55,403 nucleotides of DNA from Bryobacterales bacterium (GCA_016789785.1 JAEUQE010000026.1:1-55403); one strand, 5' to 3'; shown: positions 34,156 through 43,373, numbered from the stretch's first letter. A program made the numbers and translations. The notes: a model not told the origin generated them from the sequence alone.

Positions 34156-36795
34156 GTGACCGGTCATCAGATCAGACAAACATTCCTCGACTTCTTCGCC
34201 GGGCGCGGCCATCGCGTCGTGCGCAGCTCCTCGCTCGTTCCCGCCAACGACCCGACCCTGCTCTTCACCAACGCCGGAATGAACCAGTTCAAGGACATCT
34301 TCCTCGGCGTCGAAAAGCGCGACTACAGCCGTGCTGCCACCTCGCAGAAATGCGTCCGCGCCGGCGGCAAACACAACGACCTCGAAAATGTCGGCTACAC
34401 CCGCCGCCATCACACCTTCTTCGAAATGCTCGGCAATTTCTCCTTCGGCGATTACTTCAAAGCCGAAGCAATCGACTTCGCCTGGGAGCTGATCACCAGA
34501 GATTACGGTCTCCCCAAGGACCGCCTCTACGTCACCGTTTTCCGCGAGGATGACGAGGCCGAAGAACTCTGGCAGAAGGTCGCCGGCGTCCCCAAAAGCC
34601 GCATTTTCCGCCTCGACGAGAAGGACAACTTCTGGCAAATGGGTGATACCGGCCCCTGTGGACCCTGCTCCGAGATCCACTTCGACCTCGGTCCCGGCAC
34701 CGCCTCGCCCGGCCACGAACACGAAGAGTTCCCGCTCGATGGCGGGGGCCGATTTGTCGAAATCTGGAACCTCGTCTTCATGCAGTTCGACCGTGCCACC
34801 GACGGCACCATGACCCGCCTGCCCAAACCTTCCATCGACACCGGCATGGGCCTCGAACGCGTCGCCGCCATCCTCCAGGGCAAGTTATCGAACTTCGAAT
34901 GCGACTTACTTTACCCCATCCTTGAACACGGCGCCGGCCTATTTAATAAGTCCCTCGGCGAAGATGCTCGCGTCGATACCGTCCTCCGTATCTGTGCTGA
35001 CCACGCTCGTGCCACCGCCTTCCTCATTCACGACGGCGTTTTGCCGGCCAATGAGGGCCGCGGCTACGTCCTCCGCAAGATCATGCGCCGCGCCATGCGC
35101 AACGCCCGCATGGCCGGTGTGGATGAGCCATTTCTCTACAAACTCACCGGATTTGTCGCCGAGTGGATGCAATCGGCTTACCCCGAACTCATGGAAAGCG
35201 TCCAGCGCGTCGCCCGCGTCGTCAAGGATGAGGAGCATCGCTACGCCACCACCTTCCAGGTCGCCGAAAAAGTCTTCCACGACGAGGCCAAGGCGGCCGC
35301 CGGCGGGGTGCTCCCCGGCGCCGCGGCCTTCAAGTTATACGACACTTACGGCCTCGCCCTCGACGAGCAGCAGGAAATGGCTCGCGAGCGCGGCATGTCC
35401 ATTGATGTCGATGGATTCGAAGCAGCCATGGAAGGGCAGCGCCAGCGTGCGAGAGCTAGTTGGAAGGGCGCCGAGAAAGCCCAGGTCGCCCCGGCCTATC
35501 AGTCCTTGCTCGAAAAAGGCCGCACCCGGTTCCTCGGCTACCAGGAACTTACTGCCCAAGGCACCATCATCGGCCTGCTCAATGAGCAGAAAGAATTAGT
35601 CGACACCCTCCCGGCCGGCGCCAGGGGCGAGGTCATCCTTGACCAGACGCCATTCTACGCCGAAGCCGGCGGCCAGGTCGGCGATCATGGTTCCCTGCTC
35701 CGCGGCGATGCGAAACTCGCCGAAGTCGAGAGTACTTATCCCGCCCTACCCGGCCTCTCCGCCCACAAAGTATTTGTGCTCCAGGCGCTTACTGTCGGCG
35801 CCACCGTCGATTGCCGTGTGGAGTCCTCCCTCCGCTCCTCCACTATGCGCAATCACACCGCCACGCACTTGCTCCATGCGGCTCTGCGCAAGGTGCTCGG
35901 CACTCACGTCAAACAGGCCGGCAGCGTCGTCGACCCGATGCGCCTCCGCTTCGACTTCAGCCACTACACCGCCATGGACCCCGAAGAACTCGCCGAAGTC
36001 GAACGCCTCGCCAACGAACAAATCCTCGGCAACATCGGCGTCAACACGGATGTCTTGCCGCTCGAGGAAGCGCTCAAAACCGGCGCAATGGCCTTGTTCG
36101 GCGAGAAGTATGGCGACAGCGTCCGCGTCGTCACTGTCCCCGGCTTCAGCCGCGAGTTGTGCGGCGGCACCCACGTCTCCCGCACCGGCGACATCGGCCT
36201 TTGTAAGATCGTCTACGAAGGCAGTATCTCCGCCGGCGTCCGCCGGATCGAAGCAGTAACTGGCGAAGCCGCACTCGAGAGATTCCGTGCCGCTTCCAAC
36301 ACCCTCAACAAAGCGGCTTACTTACTCCGCTCGCCCGAAACCGAAATTGCCGAACAAATCGAGCGCCTCGTCGCCCATCAAAAGACACTCGAGCGCCAGA
36401 TCGAGCAAATGAAATCGAAACTCGCCCAATCCGAAGCCTCGTCGCTCGAAAGCCAGGCGCGCTCGTTCGGCGCCGCCAAAGTCCTGGCCGGCCGGGTCGA
36501 TGGCCTCGACCGCGCCCAGCTCCGCACCCTCGTCGACTCCCTTCGTGGCAAGTGGCAGAGCGCCGTCGTCGTGCTCGCCAGCAATGACAACGGCAACATC
36601 TCACTGGTCTCCGGCGTCACCAAGGATCTCGCAGGCAAGGTCCACGCCGGCAAGTTGATCAGCGCCCTTTCCCAGGCGGTCGGTGGCAAGGGCGGTGGCC
36701 GTCCCGACATGGCCGAAGGTGGCGGTAAAGATCTGGACGCGCTCCCCGCCGCGCTCGAGAACATCTACGGAAGCGTCGGAGCACTCCTCTCATGA
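34156..36795 (+). CDS. alaS: Alanyl-tRNA synthetase
   Basis: An 879-residue class II synthetase of full length, charging tRNA-Ala. The catalytic core opens FLDFFAGRGHRVV and has TNAGMNQFKDIFLG. The editing domain carries the HxxxH zinc site in NHTATHLLH and the CGGTHVSRTGDIG box. The C-terminal DHHA1 domain ends GGGRPDMAEGGG. The start is GTG at 34156, the only initiator that gives the conserved N-terminus. It is followed by ypdA after 157 bp containing two strong palindromes. Confidence 0.96.
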   Translation: MTGHQIRQTFLDFFAGRGHRVVRSSSLVPANDPTLLFTNAGMNQFKDIFLGVEKRDYSRAATSQKCVRAGGKHNDLENVGYTRRHHTFFEMLGNFSFGDYFKAEAIDFAWELITRDYGLPKDRLYVTVFREDDEAEELWQKVAGVPKSRIFRLDEKDNFWQMGDTGPCGPCSEIHFDLGPGTASPGHEHEEFPLDGGGRFVEIWNLVFMQFDRATDGTMTRLPKPSIDTGMGLERVAAILQGKLSNFECDLLYPILEHGAGLFNKSLGEDARVDTVLRICADHARATAFLIHDGVLPANEGRGYVLRKIMRRAMRNARMAGVDEPFLYKLTGFVAEWMQSAYPELMESVQRVARVVKDEEHRYATTFQVAEKVFHDEAKAAAGGVLPGAAAFKLYDTYGLALDEQQEMARERGMSIDVDGFEAAMEGQRQRARASWKGAEKAQVAPAYQSLLEKGRTRFLGYQELTAQGTIIGLLNEQKELVDTLPAGARGEVILDQTPFYAEAGGQVGDHGSLLRGDAKLAEVESTYPALPGLSAHKVFVLQALTVGATVDCRVESSLRSSTMRNHTATHLLHAALRKVLGTHVKQAGSVVDPMRLRFDFSHYTAMDPEELAEVERLANEQILGNIGVNTDVLPLEEALKTGAMALFGEKYGDSVRVVTVPGFSRELCGGTHVSRTGDIGLCKIVYEGSISAGVRRIEAVTGEAALERFRAASNTLNKAAYLLRSPETEIAEQIERLVAHQKTLERQIEQMKSKLAQSEASSLESQARSFGAAKVLAGRVDGLDRAQLRTLVDSLRGKWQSAVVVLASNDNGNISLVSGVTKDLAGKVHAGKLISALSQAVGGKGGGRPDMAEGGGKDLDALPAALENIYGSVGALLS

Positions 36796-36883
36796 CCGCG
36801 CACATGCAGCCGCTGGCCGGTTTAATGGCTCTGGCCTCTTCCTCGCCAGCCACCTCTCTGTCACCTTCATGCTCACCCGTGGC

Positions 36884-36901
36884 GCAGACACTCGTGTCTG
36901 C
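36884..36901. repeat. TC-centred palindrome 1
   Basis: GCAGACACTCGTGTCTGC: 8-bp arms around TC. It is immediately followed by palindrome 2. Both lie between alaS and ypdA. See the family described in the findings. Confidence 0.7.
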
Positions 36902-36903
36902 CG

Positions 36904-36923
36904 CGTCGACACTCGTGTCGACG
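36904..36923. repeat. TC-centred palindrome 2
   Basis: CGTCGACACTCGTGTCGACG: 9-bp arms around TC. It shares GACACTCGTGTC with palindrome 1 but has different, still pairing, outer bases. It ends 29 bp before the ypdA ATG. Confidence 0.7.
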
Positions 36924-36952
36924 CCCGGCGAACCCTGTGGAGTGCCCCTCCC

Positions 36953-37927
36953 ATGACCTACGACGCGGTCATCGTCGGCGCCGGCCCCACTGGTCTTGCC
37001 TGTGGCATCGAACTGAAGAAACGCGGGCTCCGCGCGCTGCTCATCGAGAAAGGTTGCGTAGTGAACTCGCTCTATCACTACCCGACCAACATGACCTTCT
37101 TCACCACACCCGAGTTACTCGAAATCGGCGGCATTCCCATGACGTCGCTCAACGAGAAACCCAACCGCACCGAAGCCCTCAAGTATTACCGCCGTGTCGC
37201 GGACTTCTACCAACTCGAAATCCGCCAGTATGAAAGAGTGGACCGGATCGCCGGCGAAGACGGCGCATTCGTCGTCCACTCAACGGACCGCCTGAACCAG
37301 CCCCGCGAATCCGCCTGCCGCAAAGTGATTCTCGCCATGGGTTACTATGACATACCCAACAAACTCGGCGTACCCGGCGAGGATCTCGACAAAGTAATCC
37401 ACTACTACAAAGAACCCCACCCCTATTACGGCCTCGAAGTGGCTGTGGTGGGCGCAAAGAACTCCGCCGCCATCGCCGCCCTCGAATTATTCTGGACCGG
37501 CGCAAAAGTAACCCTGATCCACCGCGGTGCGGCGATTTCCGAAAAGGTCAAGTATTGGATCAAGCCCAATATCGAAAATCGCATCAAAGCCGGCGAAGTA
37601 AAAGCTTACTTTCACTCCCACATCACCCGCATCGGCCCTGAATCGATCGATCTCCACACGCCGGAAGGCGAACTCCGCATCCGCAATGACTTTGTGTTCG
37701 CCATGACGGGCTATCGTCCCGACTTCGAATTCATGGCCGCCCACGGCATCGATCTCGAAGAGGACTCCCAGAAGCCGCGCACCGACCCGGATACTCTCGA
37801 AAGCGACCGTAAAGGCATCTACTTGGCCGGCGTTGTGGTCGCCGGCGTGCACACCAACGAAATCTTCATTGAAAACGGCCGCTTCCATGGCGAAAAGATC
37901 GCCGAAGCCATCACCTCCTCCCGGTAG
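36953..37927 (+). CDS. ypdA: YpdA-family bacillithiol disulfide reductase
   Basis: A 324-residue flavoprotein. The FAD motif is IVGAGPTGLACGIELKKRG, and the second dinucleotide fold begins VAVVGAKNSAAIAALEL. The CxxC of thioredoxin reductases is absent, as expected for YpdA, which uses NADPH to recycle bacillithiol disulfide through a single Cys. The N-terminal IEKGCVVNSLYHYP with its Cys and the late AGVVVAGVHTNEIFIENGR match the family. The frame opens 90 codons upstream, but similarity starts at the ATG at 36953. Bacillithiol use is known in some Acidobacteriota. A single gene flanked by palindromes. Confidence 0.87.
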   Translation: MTYDAVIVGAGPTGLACGIELKKRGLRALLIEKGCVVNSLYHYPTNMTFFTTPELLEIGGIPMTSLNEKPNRTEALKYYRRVADFYQLEIRQYERVDRIAGEDGAFVVHSTDRLNQPRESACRKVILAMGYYDIPNKLGVPGEDLDKVIHYYKEPHPYYGLEVAVVGAKNSAAIAALELFWTGAKVTLIHRGAAISEKVKYWIKPNIENRIKAGEVKAYFHSHITRIGPESIDLHTPEGELRIRNDFVFAMTGYRPDFEFMAAHGIDLEEDSQKPRTDPDTLESDRKGIYLAGVVVAGVHTNEIFIENGRFHGEKIAEAITSSR

Positions 37928-37930
37928 AAC

Positions 37931-37944
37931 AGACGCTCGTGTCT
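37931..37944. repeat. TC-centred palindrome 3 (one mismatch)
   Basis: AGACGCTCGTGTCT, 3 nt after the ypdA stop. It shares CTCGTGTCT with palindrome 1. One G-T mismatch in the arms. Confidence 0.5.
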
Positions 37945-38066
37945 AATGTCTCCGCGGCAGGATTTTCGTGCCTTTTCTTGCGATTTCCGCAAGTCGCCCA
38001 ATGGAGTTGCCCTGTCTTAGAATTTCCACCGCAAATTCCTGAACCGGGACCGTGGCGCCCGGCCAA

Positions 38067-39836
38067 CTAACTATCCAGACCCAACTTGGCCCGCCCCTCA
38101 GCGGTCACTCGATTGGAGTTCCACCCGGGCTCCCAGGTCTGTTCCACCACGACGTGCCGCACACCCGGCACCTTCATCAGAGTTTGCCGTACCGGCGCCG
38201 AATTCCCACCGGATCCGTACGCAAAGTACCCGATCAGCGGCCGTCCGCGATGTGGCATGGCCATCACGACATGCACCACATCGCCCCGGACCCGCAAATC
38301 GTAGACCAGCCCAAGGTCGACGACATTGATATCGCTCACGTAGAGCTGCTCGTCCTTGCAGTTCCGCAGCGCGTCCCACAATACGCGTTTGGCGATCGGA
38401 CTATCGCCAGCCTCCCCGGGCCTTGCCAGCCGGCCCGCGGGCTCGCGCGCCGCGAAGGAACCGCCGAGTTCCCCGCGCGCCACCTGATACGGATTAACCA
38501 GCCGGTGCCGTAAGTTCTCTAACTGCTCGGCGCCATCGGCCTGAAATGGAATCGCAGCGTAGGCATTCTTCTGATGGAGCACCGCTCCCGCCGGCACCTG
38601 TTTGCCAGGCAGCGGATAACGGCTCCAAACATGACCGTGCCAGCGGTAGAAAAAAATTGGCGAGCCCGTGTGCCGGATTCCGGGTAACCCGTCGGCACGA
38701 TGTTCGAGAAATAACGCGGCAAAGGAGTCCTTACTCTCTTTATGAACGAAACCAACGGCCCACAGATCATTCACAAACTTCGGGTCCACGGCTCCGGTCC
38801 GCATCTTGCCGTCCGGCCCCATCCACAGCATGTCCGTGAACGATTGCCCGGAGAACACCCATTCGTCGTCCCTCAGCGCATCCGCCTCCACGGCCTTCAC
38901 CGCGCTCATCGTGCCGAACTTGTGGAACCAGGGAAGACCGGCATAGAAACGGTACTCCACATCCACGTGAATGCGCGATGGCGTGAACACCGGATGAATC
39001 GGCGAATACGGAAAGCCCCACCGGCGGACCGACGTGAACAGCGGCCCGCGTACCACTTCGTAGTCCGGACACGTGTCCCACAGCGTCACGCGCATCTTCT
39101 GCAGGTTGCCGGCAGTCACGTAATCATGCGCCCAGTCAATGCCCGGAGGCTCACCATGCCCTTCGCCGCCGGCAAACAACTCCAGCCCGTGCTCCCTCTT
39201 AATGGTCAGCCGCTCGAGTTGTCCCATCTGCCGCGACAGCGCCGCGCGAAAGAAGTCGTTCTCAATCGTCAGGCCGAACCCCTCGCCTTGCGTTTCGAGG
39301 TCCGTCGGATAGTCCGGCAGTTCCGCATCCGGATTGCCATGAAACACGAGATACGTCTGCCGCTGATGCGCAGGCCCCGACGCAAAGAACAGCACCTTCG
39401 CCGACCGCTCGCCTTTGCGCACCACCTCGTGAAACACCTGGCAAGGCACTTCGCGCAACTCACTGCCGCCAACCCGCGCCACTCGCACCTCACGAGCCAT
39501 GGACGCACACTCCGCCACCGGCACCGTCAGGGTCACCTCCACGGGTTCCGGCGGACGGTTCTGCCCCACCGTCTCATCCAGCGCGATCACCTGGTAGGAA
39601 CTCCAGCCCTTTGCCCAATTGCGCCACGGCGCGGGCAGACTCTCCACGCTCTGCACCGGCGCCGGCACTGGAGTTCCCGCAGGCTCTTCCTCCACCTGCG
39701 CCTGAATCGCTGTGTTCCGCAGGGACTGCGCCAGCGCCCGCGCCAGCCGGTAATCCTTGCGCCGGTACGCTGCCTCCAGCAGCCGCAATTTCTCCTGAAA
39801 TGGATCAGTCCGATCCCAATATCCGCTTTCCGCCAT
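38067..39836 (-). CDS. Carbohydrate-enzyme-like protein fused to a MIP18/DUF59 domain
   Basis: A 589-residue protein without signal peptide. Residues ~1-75 are helical and charged. Residues ~95-470 are beta-rich with a run resembling exo-rhamnogalacturonan-lyase-like proteins (VPVAECASMAREVRV, FFRAALSRQMGQL, HVDVEYRFYAGLPWFHKFGTM). Residues 481-589 are a DUF59/MIP18 domain: NVVDLGLVYDLRV, VRQTLMKVPGVRHVVV, EQTWEPGWNSNRVT and the GRAKLGL end. The usual MIP18 Cys (T-x-x-x-CP) is replaced by PHRGRP. DUF59 proteins assist Fe-S assembly, so the fusion is unexpected. It is divergent from sulfatase 1. The domain call for the C-terminus is strong; that for the body is tentative. Confidence 0.78.
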   Translation of the reverse strand: MAESGYWDRTDPFQEKLRLLEAAYRRKDYRLARALAQSLRNTAIQAQVEEEPAGTPVPAPVQSVESLPAPWRNWAKGWSSYQVIALDETVGQNRPPEPVEVTLTVPVAECASMAREVRVARVGGSELREVPCQVFHEVVRKGERSAKVLFFASGPAHQRQTYLVFHGNPDAELPDYPTDLETQGEGFGLTIENDFFRAALSRQMGQLERLTIKREHGLELFAGGEGHGEPPGIDWAHDYVTAGNLQKMRVTLWDTCPDYEVVRGPLFTSVRRWGFPYSPIHPVFTPSRIHVDVEYRFYAGLPWFHKFGTMSAVKAVEADALRDDEWVFSGQSFTDMLWMGPDGKMRTGAVDPKFVNDLWAVGFVHKESKDSFAALFLEHRADGLPGIRHTGSPIFFYRWHGHVWSRYPLPGKQVPAGAVLHQKNAYAAIPFQADGAEQLENLRHRLVNPYQVARGELGGSFAAREPAGRLARPGEAGDSPIAKRVLWDALRNCKDEQLYVSDINVVDLGLVYDLRVRGDVVHVVMAMPHRGRPLIGYFAYGSGGNSAPVRQTLMKVPGVRHVVVEQTWEPGWNSNRVTAEGRAKLGLDS

Positions 39837-39971
39837 AGCTCTCTAGCATGTCAGACTCGCGTGGCGTCGGGAGCGTGGTGGCACGTTCGCCGGGGCGGCC
39901 CGCCGCTTCGACTTGCGCCAGCACGCGCAATCCGATACCTTGGCAGTTCAATCGATACAGAAGGAGCACTC

Positions 39972-41357
39972 ATGGACTTGCGGAATCTGCGTCACTCATT
40001 GTCGCGGCGTCACTTTCTCGGCGCACTCCCGCTGGCGGCCCCGCTTCGGTCGGCAGCCCAGCCGTCCCGGCGGCCCAACATTCTGCTGATGATGGCGGAC
40101 GACTTCGGCTACGAATGCGCCGGCGCGAACGGCGGCACATCCTATCGCACTCCCAACATCGATCGTCTCGCCGCATCGGGCGTCCGGTTCACTCATGCCT
40201 ATGCCCAGCCGCTTTGCACACCCACCCGCGTGCAACTCATGACAGGCCAGCATAACTTTCGCAACTGGAAGGGCTTCGGCCTGATGGATCCCAATGAAAA
40301 GACCTTCGGCCACATGATGCAGCGGGCCGGCTACCGCACCGGAATCATGGGTAAGTGGCAGTTCTATAGTTATGAATCGAAGGGCTCACCGCGCTATTGC
40401 AAGGGCATGAAACCCGAACAAAGCGGCTTTGATGAGTATCTTCTCTGGCATGACTTACTCACCGAAGACAAAGGGTCGCGCTACGCCGATCCGGTCCTCA
40501 ACGAAAACGGCAAACTCCGCGCCGCTACGAAAGGCAAATACGGCCCTGATCTGGAAATCGACTTCCTGAGTAACTTCATGCAGAAACACAAGGACAATCC
40601 GTTCTTCGCCTACTACCCCATGACGCTGACGCATGGTCCGTTCAACCCCACGCCCAGAAGCGCGGACTGGGCGAAGGGGAACCGTCTGAAGGATGATCCG
40701 AAGTATTTCGCGGACATGGTGGAGCATCTCGACGATAGCGTCGGCCGCATCCTCAAGACTCTGGACCAGACCGGACTCGCATCGAACACTCTGGTTCTCT
40801 TCTATGCGGACAACGGCACGCCCCGTGAGATCACCTCCCGCACCCGGGAGCGCACCATCACCGGGGGCAAGGGCAATACCACGGACCCGGGCATGCATGT
40901 ACCGATGATCGCCCGTTGGGCGGGCACCGGTGGTGAGGGTAAGGTGTGCAATGATCTCGTCGATTCGACCGACTTCCTTCCCACCATCATGGAAGCGACG
41001 GGCGCAAAGTGGTTCGCGGGCCGGCCGCTGGATGGGCGGAGTTTCCTCCCGCAGATCAAAGGTCAGCGAGGCAACCCGCGCGAATGGGCCTTTGCCCACT
41101 ACGACCCTCACCCCGGCTGCAAAGTAAACTTCACCCCAACGCGGCTCGCATGGGACCATCAGCACAAACTGTATCTCGATGGCAGATTTTTCGACTGGAA
41201 AGTAGACTATTTCGAAGAAACTCCGATTCCACCCGAAAAAGCAACGGCATCTCAGAAGGCTGCTCGCAAGAAGTTACAGGCCGGCCTGGATCAGATGGCG
41301 AGGATCATGCCGCCGAAGTTCAACAAGTTCGAGACCGACGGCCGCAAAGCCTATTAA
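39972..41357 (+). CDS. Tat-exported sulfatase (Cys type)
   Basis: A 461-residue alkaline-phosphatase-superfamily sulfatase. The N-terminus LSRRHFLGALPLAAP is a Tat signal. The metal site MMADDFGYE and the active-site motif C82-T-P-T-R86 follow; the Cys must be converted to formylglycine for activity. The motif has Thr where classic arylsulfatases have Ser (CxPSR), as in many polysaccharide sulfatases. The later GHPF-type His is seen in TLTHGPFNP. An AAGGAG at 39961 supports the ATG at 39972; the frame opens far upstream only as a shadow. It probably removes sulfate from imported or periplasmic glycans. It converges with sulfatase 2 across a repeat array. Confidence 0.9.
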   Translation: MDLRNLRHSLSRRHFLGALPLAAPLRSAAQPSRRPNILLMMADDFGYECAGANGGTSYRTPNIDRLAASGVRFTHAYAQPLCTPTRVQLMTGQHNFRNWKGFGLMDPNEKTFGHMMQRAGYRTGIMGKWQFYSYESKGSPRYCKGMKPEQSGFDEYLLWHDLLTEDKGSRYADPVLNENGKLRAATKGKYGPDLEIDFLSNFMQKHKDNPFFAYYPMTLTHGPFNPTPRSADWAKGNRLKDDPKYFADMVEHLDDSVGRILKTLDQTGLASNTLVLFYADNGTPREITSRTRERTITGGKGNTTDPGMHVPMIARWAGTGGEGKVCNDLVDSTDFLPTIMEATGAKWFAGRPLDGRSFLPQIKGQRGNPREWAFAHYDPHPGCKVNFTPTRLAWDHQHKLYLDGRFFDWKVDYFEETPIPPEKATASQKAARKKLQAGLDQMARIMPPKFNKFETDGRKAY

Positions 41358-41392
41358 CTACTGGCTATTGGCTACTGACTAACTCCCGTAGC

Positions 41393-41408
41393 GCAGGCTT
41401 CAGCCTGC
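41393..41408. repeat. TC-centred palindrome 4
   Basis: GCAGGCTTCAGCCTGC: 7-bp arms around TC, 36 bp after the sulfatase 1 stop. Close relative at 53657 with compensating G/C to A/T changes in both arms. Confidence 0.7.
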
Positions 41409-41480
41409 AACATTCGCGTCGAGGCCTCTCCGGGCCTGCGAAGATGCCCCGGACTTAGCGGCTAACACATGCGACGAAGC

Positions 41481-41755
41481 CGCTGCTATCGGCGAGCCGA
41501 AGGCCAACCAGCCGACACGGCACGGGCCGCCCCAGAGGCACAGCCGCCCAGGACACCATCGAAGCGCCGCTGTCATCGCAGGCGCAGCCGAAGGCCAACC
41601 ATCCGATCCGGCACGGGACGCTCCGGTGGCACAGCCGACCCGGGCCACCAACCAAGCGCCGCTGCTATCGCAGGCGCAGCCGAAGGCGAGCAGCAACCGC
41701 CGACCAGGCCTCCAACCAAACGCCGCTGCTATCGCGGGCGCAACAGCGCCGTTCG
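41481..41755. repeat. Imperfect tandem repeats of ~90 bp
   Basis: The core CGCTGCTATCG (or CGCTGTCATCG) followed by a GCGCAGCCGAAGGC-like segment recurs at 41481, 41568, 41660 and 41724, spaced 87, 92 and 64 bp. Between cores are shared pieces such as GGCACGGG and GGCACAGCCG. The last copy is truncated at the end of sulfatase 2. Copies are diverged, so the array is old or under weak correction. Confidence 0.7.
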
Positions 41756-41756
41756 C

Positions 41757-43373
41757 TCACGCCTTGCGGAACTCGTCCCAGGGCACGACGTTGCATCGCT
41801 TCGCCCAGGCGTTCCACTTGGCCGCAAGTTCCTGCGCCTTCGGGGCGTTCTTCACGGCGAGATCCTCGGTCTCGGTGCGGTCGGCATCGAGGTCGAATAA
41901 CTCCCAGTTGTCGGGGTGGCGCGACACGAGTTTCCAACGGCCCTGCCGGACGGCACGGTTGCCCTCGTGCTCCCAGTAGAGTTCGGGATGGTCCTGACGC
42001 TTGCCGCCGCGCAGGACGGGCATCAGGCTCCGGCCCTCCAATGGCTGAATTGGAGTGTTTGAGTAAGTCGACGGGTAAGTTGCGCCGCCGGCGTCGCAAC
42101 AAGTCGCCATAATGTCGATCAAATGCCCGGCCTGATGAGAGAAGCCCCCGCGCTTCTTAATCATCGCCGGCCAGTGCGCGATCAAGGGTGTGGCAATGCC
42201 GCCTTCATGCACCCAGTGTTTGTACAGCCGGAATGGAGTGTTACTCGCGTTCGCCCAGCCGGCGCCATAGCTTTGATAAGTGTCCTCAGGCCCGGGCATA
42301 ATGGCGGGGTCGTTACCCCGGCGGACCGGGCGGCCGTCGCGCGTGTTCGCCGGAATGTGCCGCGGCAGCGGCCCGCGCCCGCCGAGTTCTTCGGCGCAGC
42401 CACCATTGTCGGAAAGGAAGAGGATTAAGGTATTGTCTTCCTCGCCAGTTTCGCGAAGCTTGGCCAGGATGCGGCCGATGGATTGGTCCATGCGATCGAT
42501 CTGCGCGGCGTAAACCTCCATGCGGCGCTGCTGCCATTCTTTGTCCGGCGAGCCGGCCCACGCGGGAACACGGGGATCGCGCGGAGTCATTCGCCATCGT
42601 TTCTGCACGATGCCCGCATCCATCATACGCTTATGCCGATCGAGCCGCAGCGCATCCCAGCCGTCCTTGTAACGGCCTTTGTACTTGGCGATGTCCTTCT
42701 CAATAGCGTGCAGCGGCCAATGGGGTGAAGTGAAGGCGCAGTAAAGGAAGAACGGATCCTTGCCTCGCGAAGGATCTCCGATGAAGTCGCAGGCATTGCT
42801 GGCGATCGCGTCGGTGTAAAAGAAGTCCGGACTGTCCGGCGGAATGGTCTCATTCCCGCGGATCAGGGTAGCCGGCTGATAGAAACTTCCCGCGCCATGA
42901 ATGGTGCCGAAAAAGCGGTCGAAGCCGCGCTGCAGTGGCCAGTTATGTTTTGAATCAGTAACGGGAGTGACATGCCACTTACCCGACATGTACGTACGGT
43001 AACCGGCCGGCTTCATCACCTCGGCGATGGTTACCGAATTCCGGCTCAGGTCACCCGTGTATCCGGGCAGGTGTTTCTTGCCGCTGTCCACCATGTGGCC
43101 GACACCGGTCTGGTGGGGATAGAGTCCGGTCAGCAGCGACGACCGCGTCGGACAGCAGCGGGCCGTATTATAGAACTGCGTGAAGCGGATGCCGCCCTTC
43201 GCCAGGCGGTTCAAGTTCGGGGTATCGATCTCGCCACCGTAGCAGCCGATGTCGCTGTAGCCCATGTCGTCAGCGAGGATGACCAGGATGTTCGGCCGCT
43301 TGGCGGGCGTCGCGGCGGCAAGCGGAGCAAGAGCCGCGCCGGAAAGAGTCTCAAGAAAATGACGGCGGTTCAT
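41757..43373 (-). CDS. Tat-exported arylsulfatase (Cys type)
   Basis: A 538-residue sulfatase. The Tat-like signal is MNRRHFLETLSGAALAPLAA. The metal site VILADDMGYSD and the active-site motif C73-C74-P-T-R77 follow; the first Cys is the one converted to formylglycine. MSGKWHVTP and FTSPHWPLHA give further metal and substrate residues. The AtsA-like length and C-terminal subdomain are complete. The ATG overlaps the stop of the glutaminase-family gene (ATGA), so the pair is translationally coupled and probably acts on one substrate. The formylglycine-generating enzyme it needs is not convincingly present in this window. Confidence 0.92.
   Translation of the reverse strand: MNRRHFLETLSGAALAPLAAATPAKRPNILVILADDMGYSDIGCYGGEIDTPNLNRLAKGGIRFTQFYNTARCCPTRSSLLTGLYPHQTGVGHMVDSGKKHLPGYTGDLSRNSVTIAEVMKPAGYRTYMSGKWHVTPVTDSKHNWPLQRGFDRFFGTIHGAGSFYQPATLIRGNETIPPDSPDFFYTDAIASNACDFIGDPSRGKDPFFLYCAFTSPHWPLHAIEKDIAKYKGRYKDGWDALRLDRHKRMMDAGIVQKRWRMTPRDPRVPAWAGSPDKEWQQRRMEVYAAQIDRMDQSIGRILAKLRETGEEDNTLILFLSDNGGCAEELGGRGPLPRHIPANTRDGRPVRRGNDPAIMPGPEDTYQSYGAGWANASNTPFRLYKHWVHEGGIATPLIAHWPAMIKKRGGFSHQAGHLIDIMATCCDAGGATYPSTYSNTPIQPLEGRSLMPVLRGGKRQDHPELYWEHEGNRAVRQGRWKLVSRHPDNWELFDLDADRTETEDLAVKNAPKAQELAAKWNAWAKRCNVVPWDEFRKA

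Larger units (their letters stand above)
41358..41756. other. Convergent intergenic region between the sulfatases
   Basis: This 399-bp space contains a short TGGCTA repeat (41361-41378), palindrome 4 and the tandem repeat array at 41481-41755. Both strands have open frames through it with repetitive Cys/Gly- or Arg-rich products. They have no ribosome sites and I take them as non-coding. Confidence 0.6.

Noticed and set aside
41400..41696. Minus-strand Cys/Gly-rich repetitive ORF in the sulfatase gap
   Set aside because: It follows the tandem DNA repeat exactly, has no ribosome site, and both strands are open.
41481..41755. CRISPR array
   Set aside because: Units of 64-92 bp are imperfect throughout, without constant short repeats and unique spacers; no cas genes.
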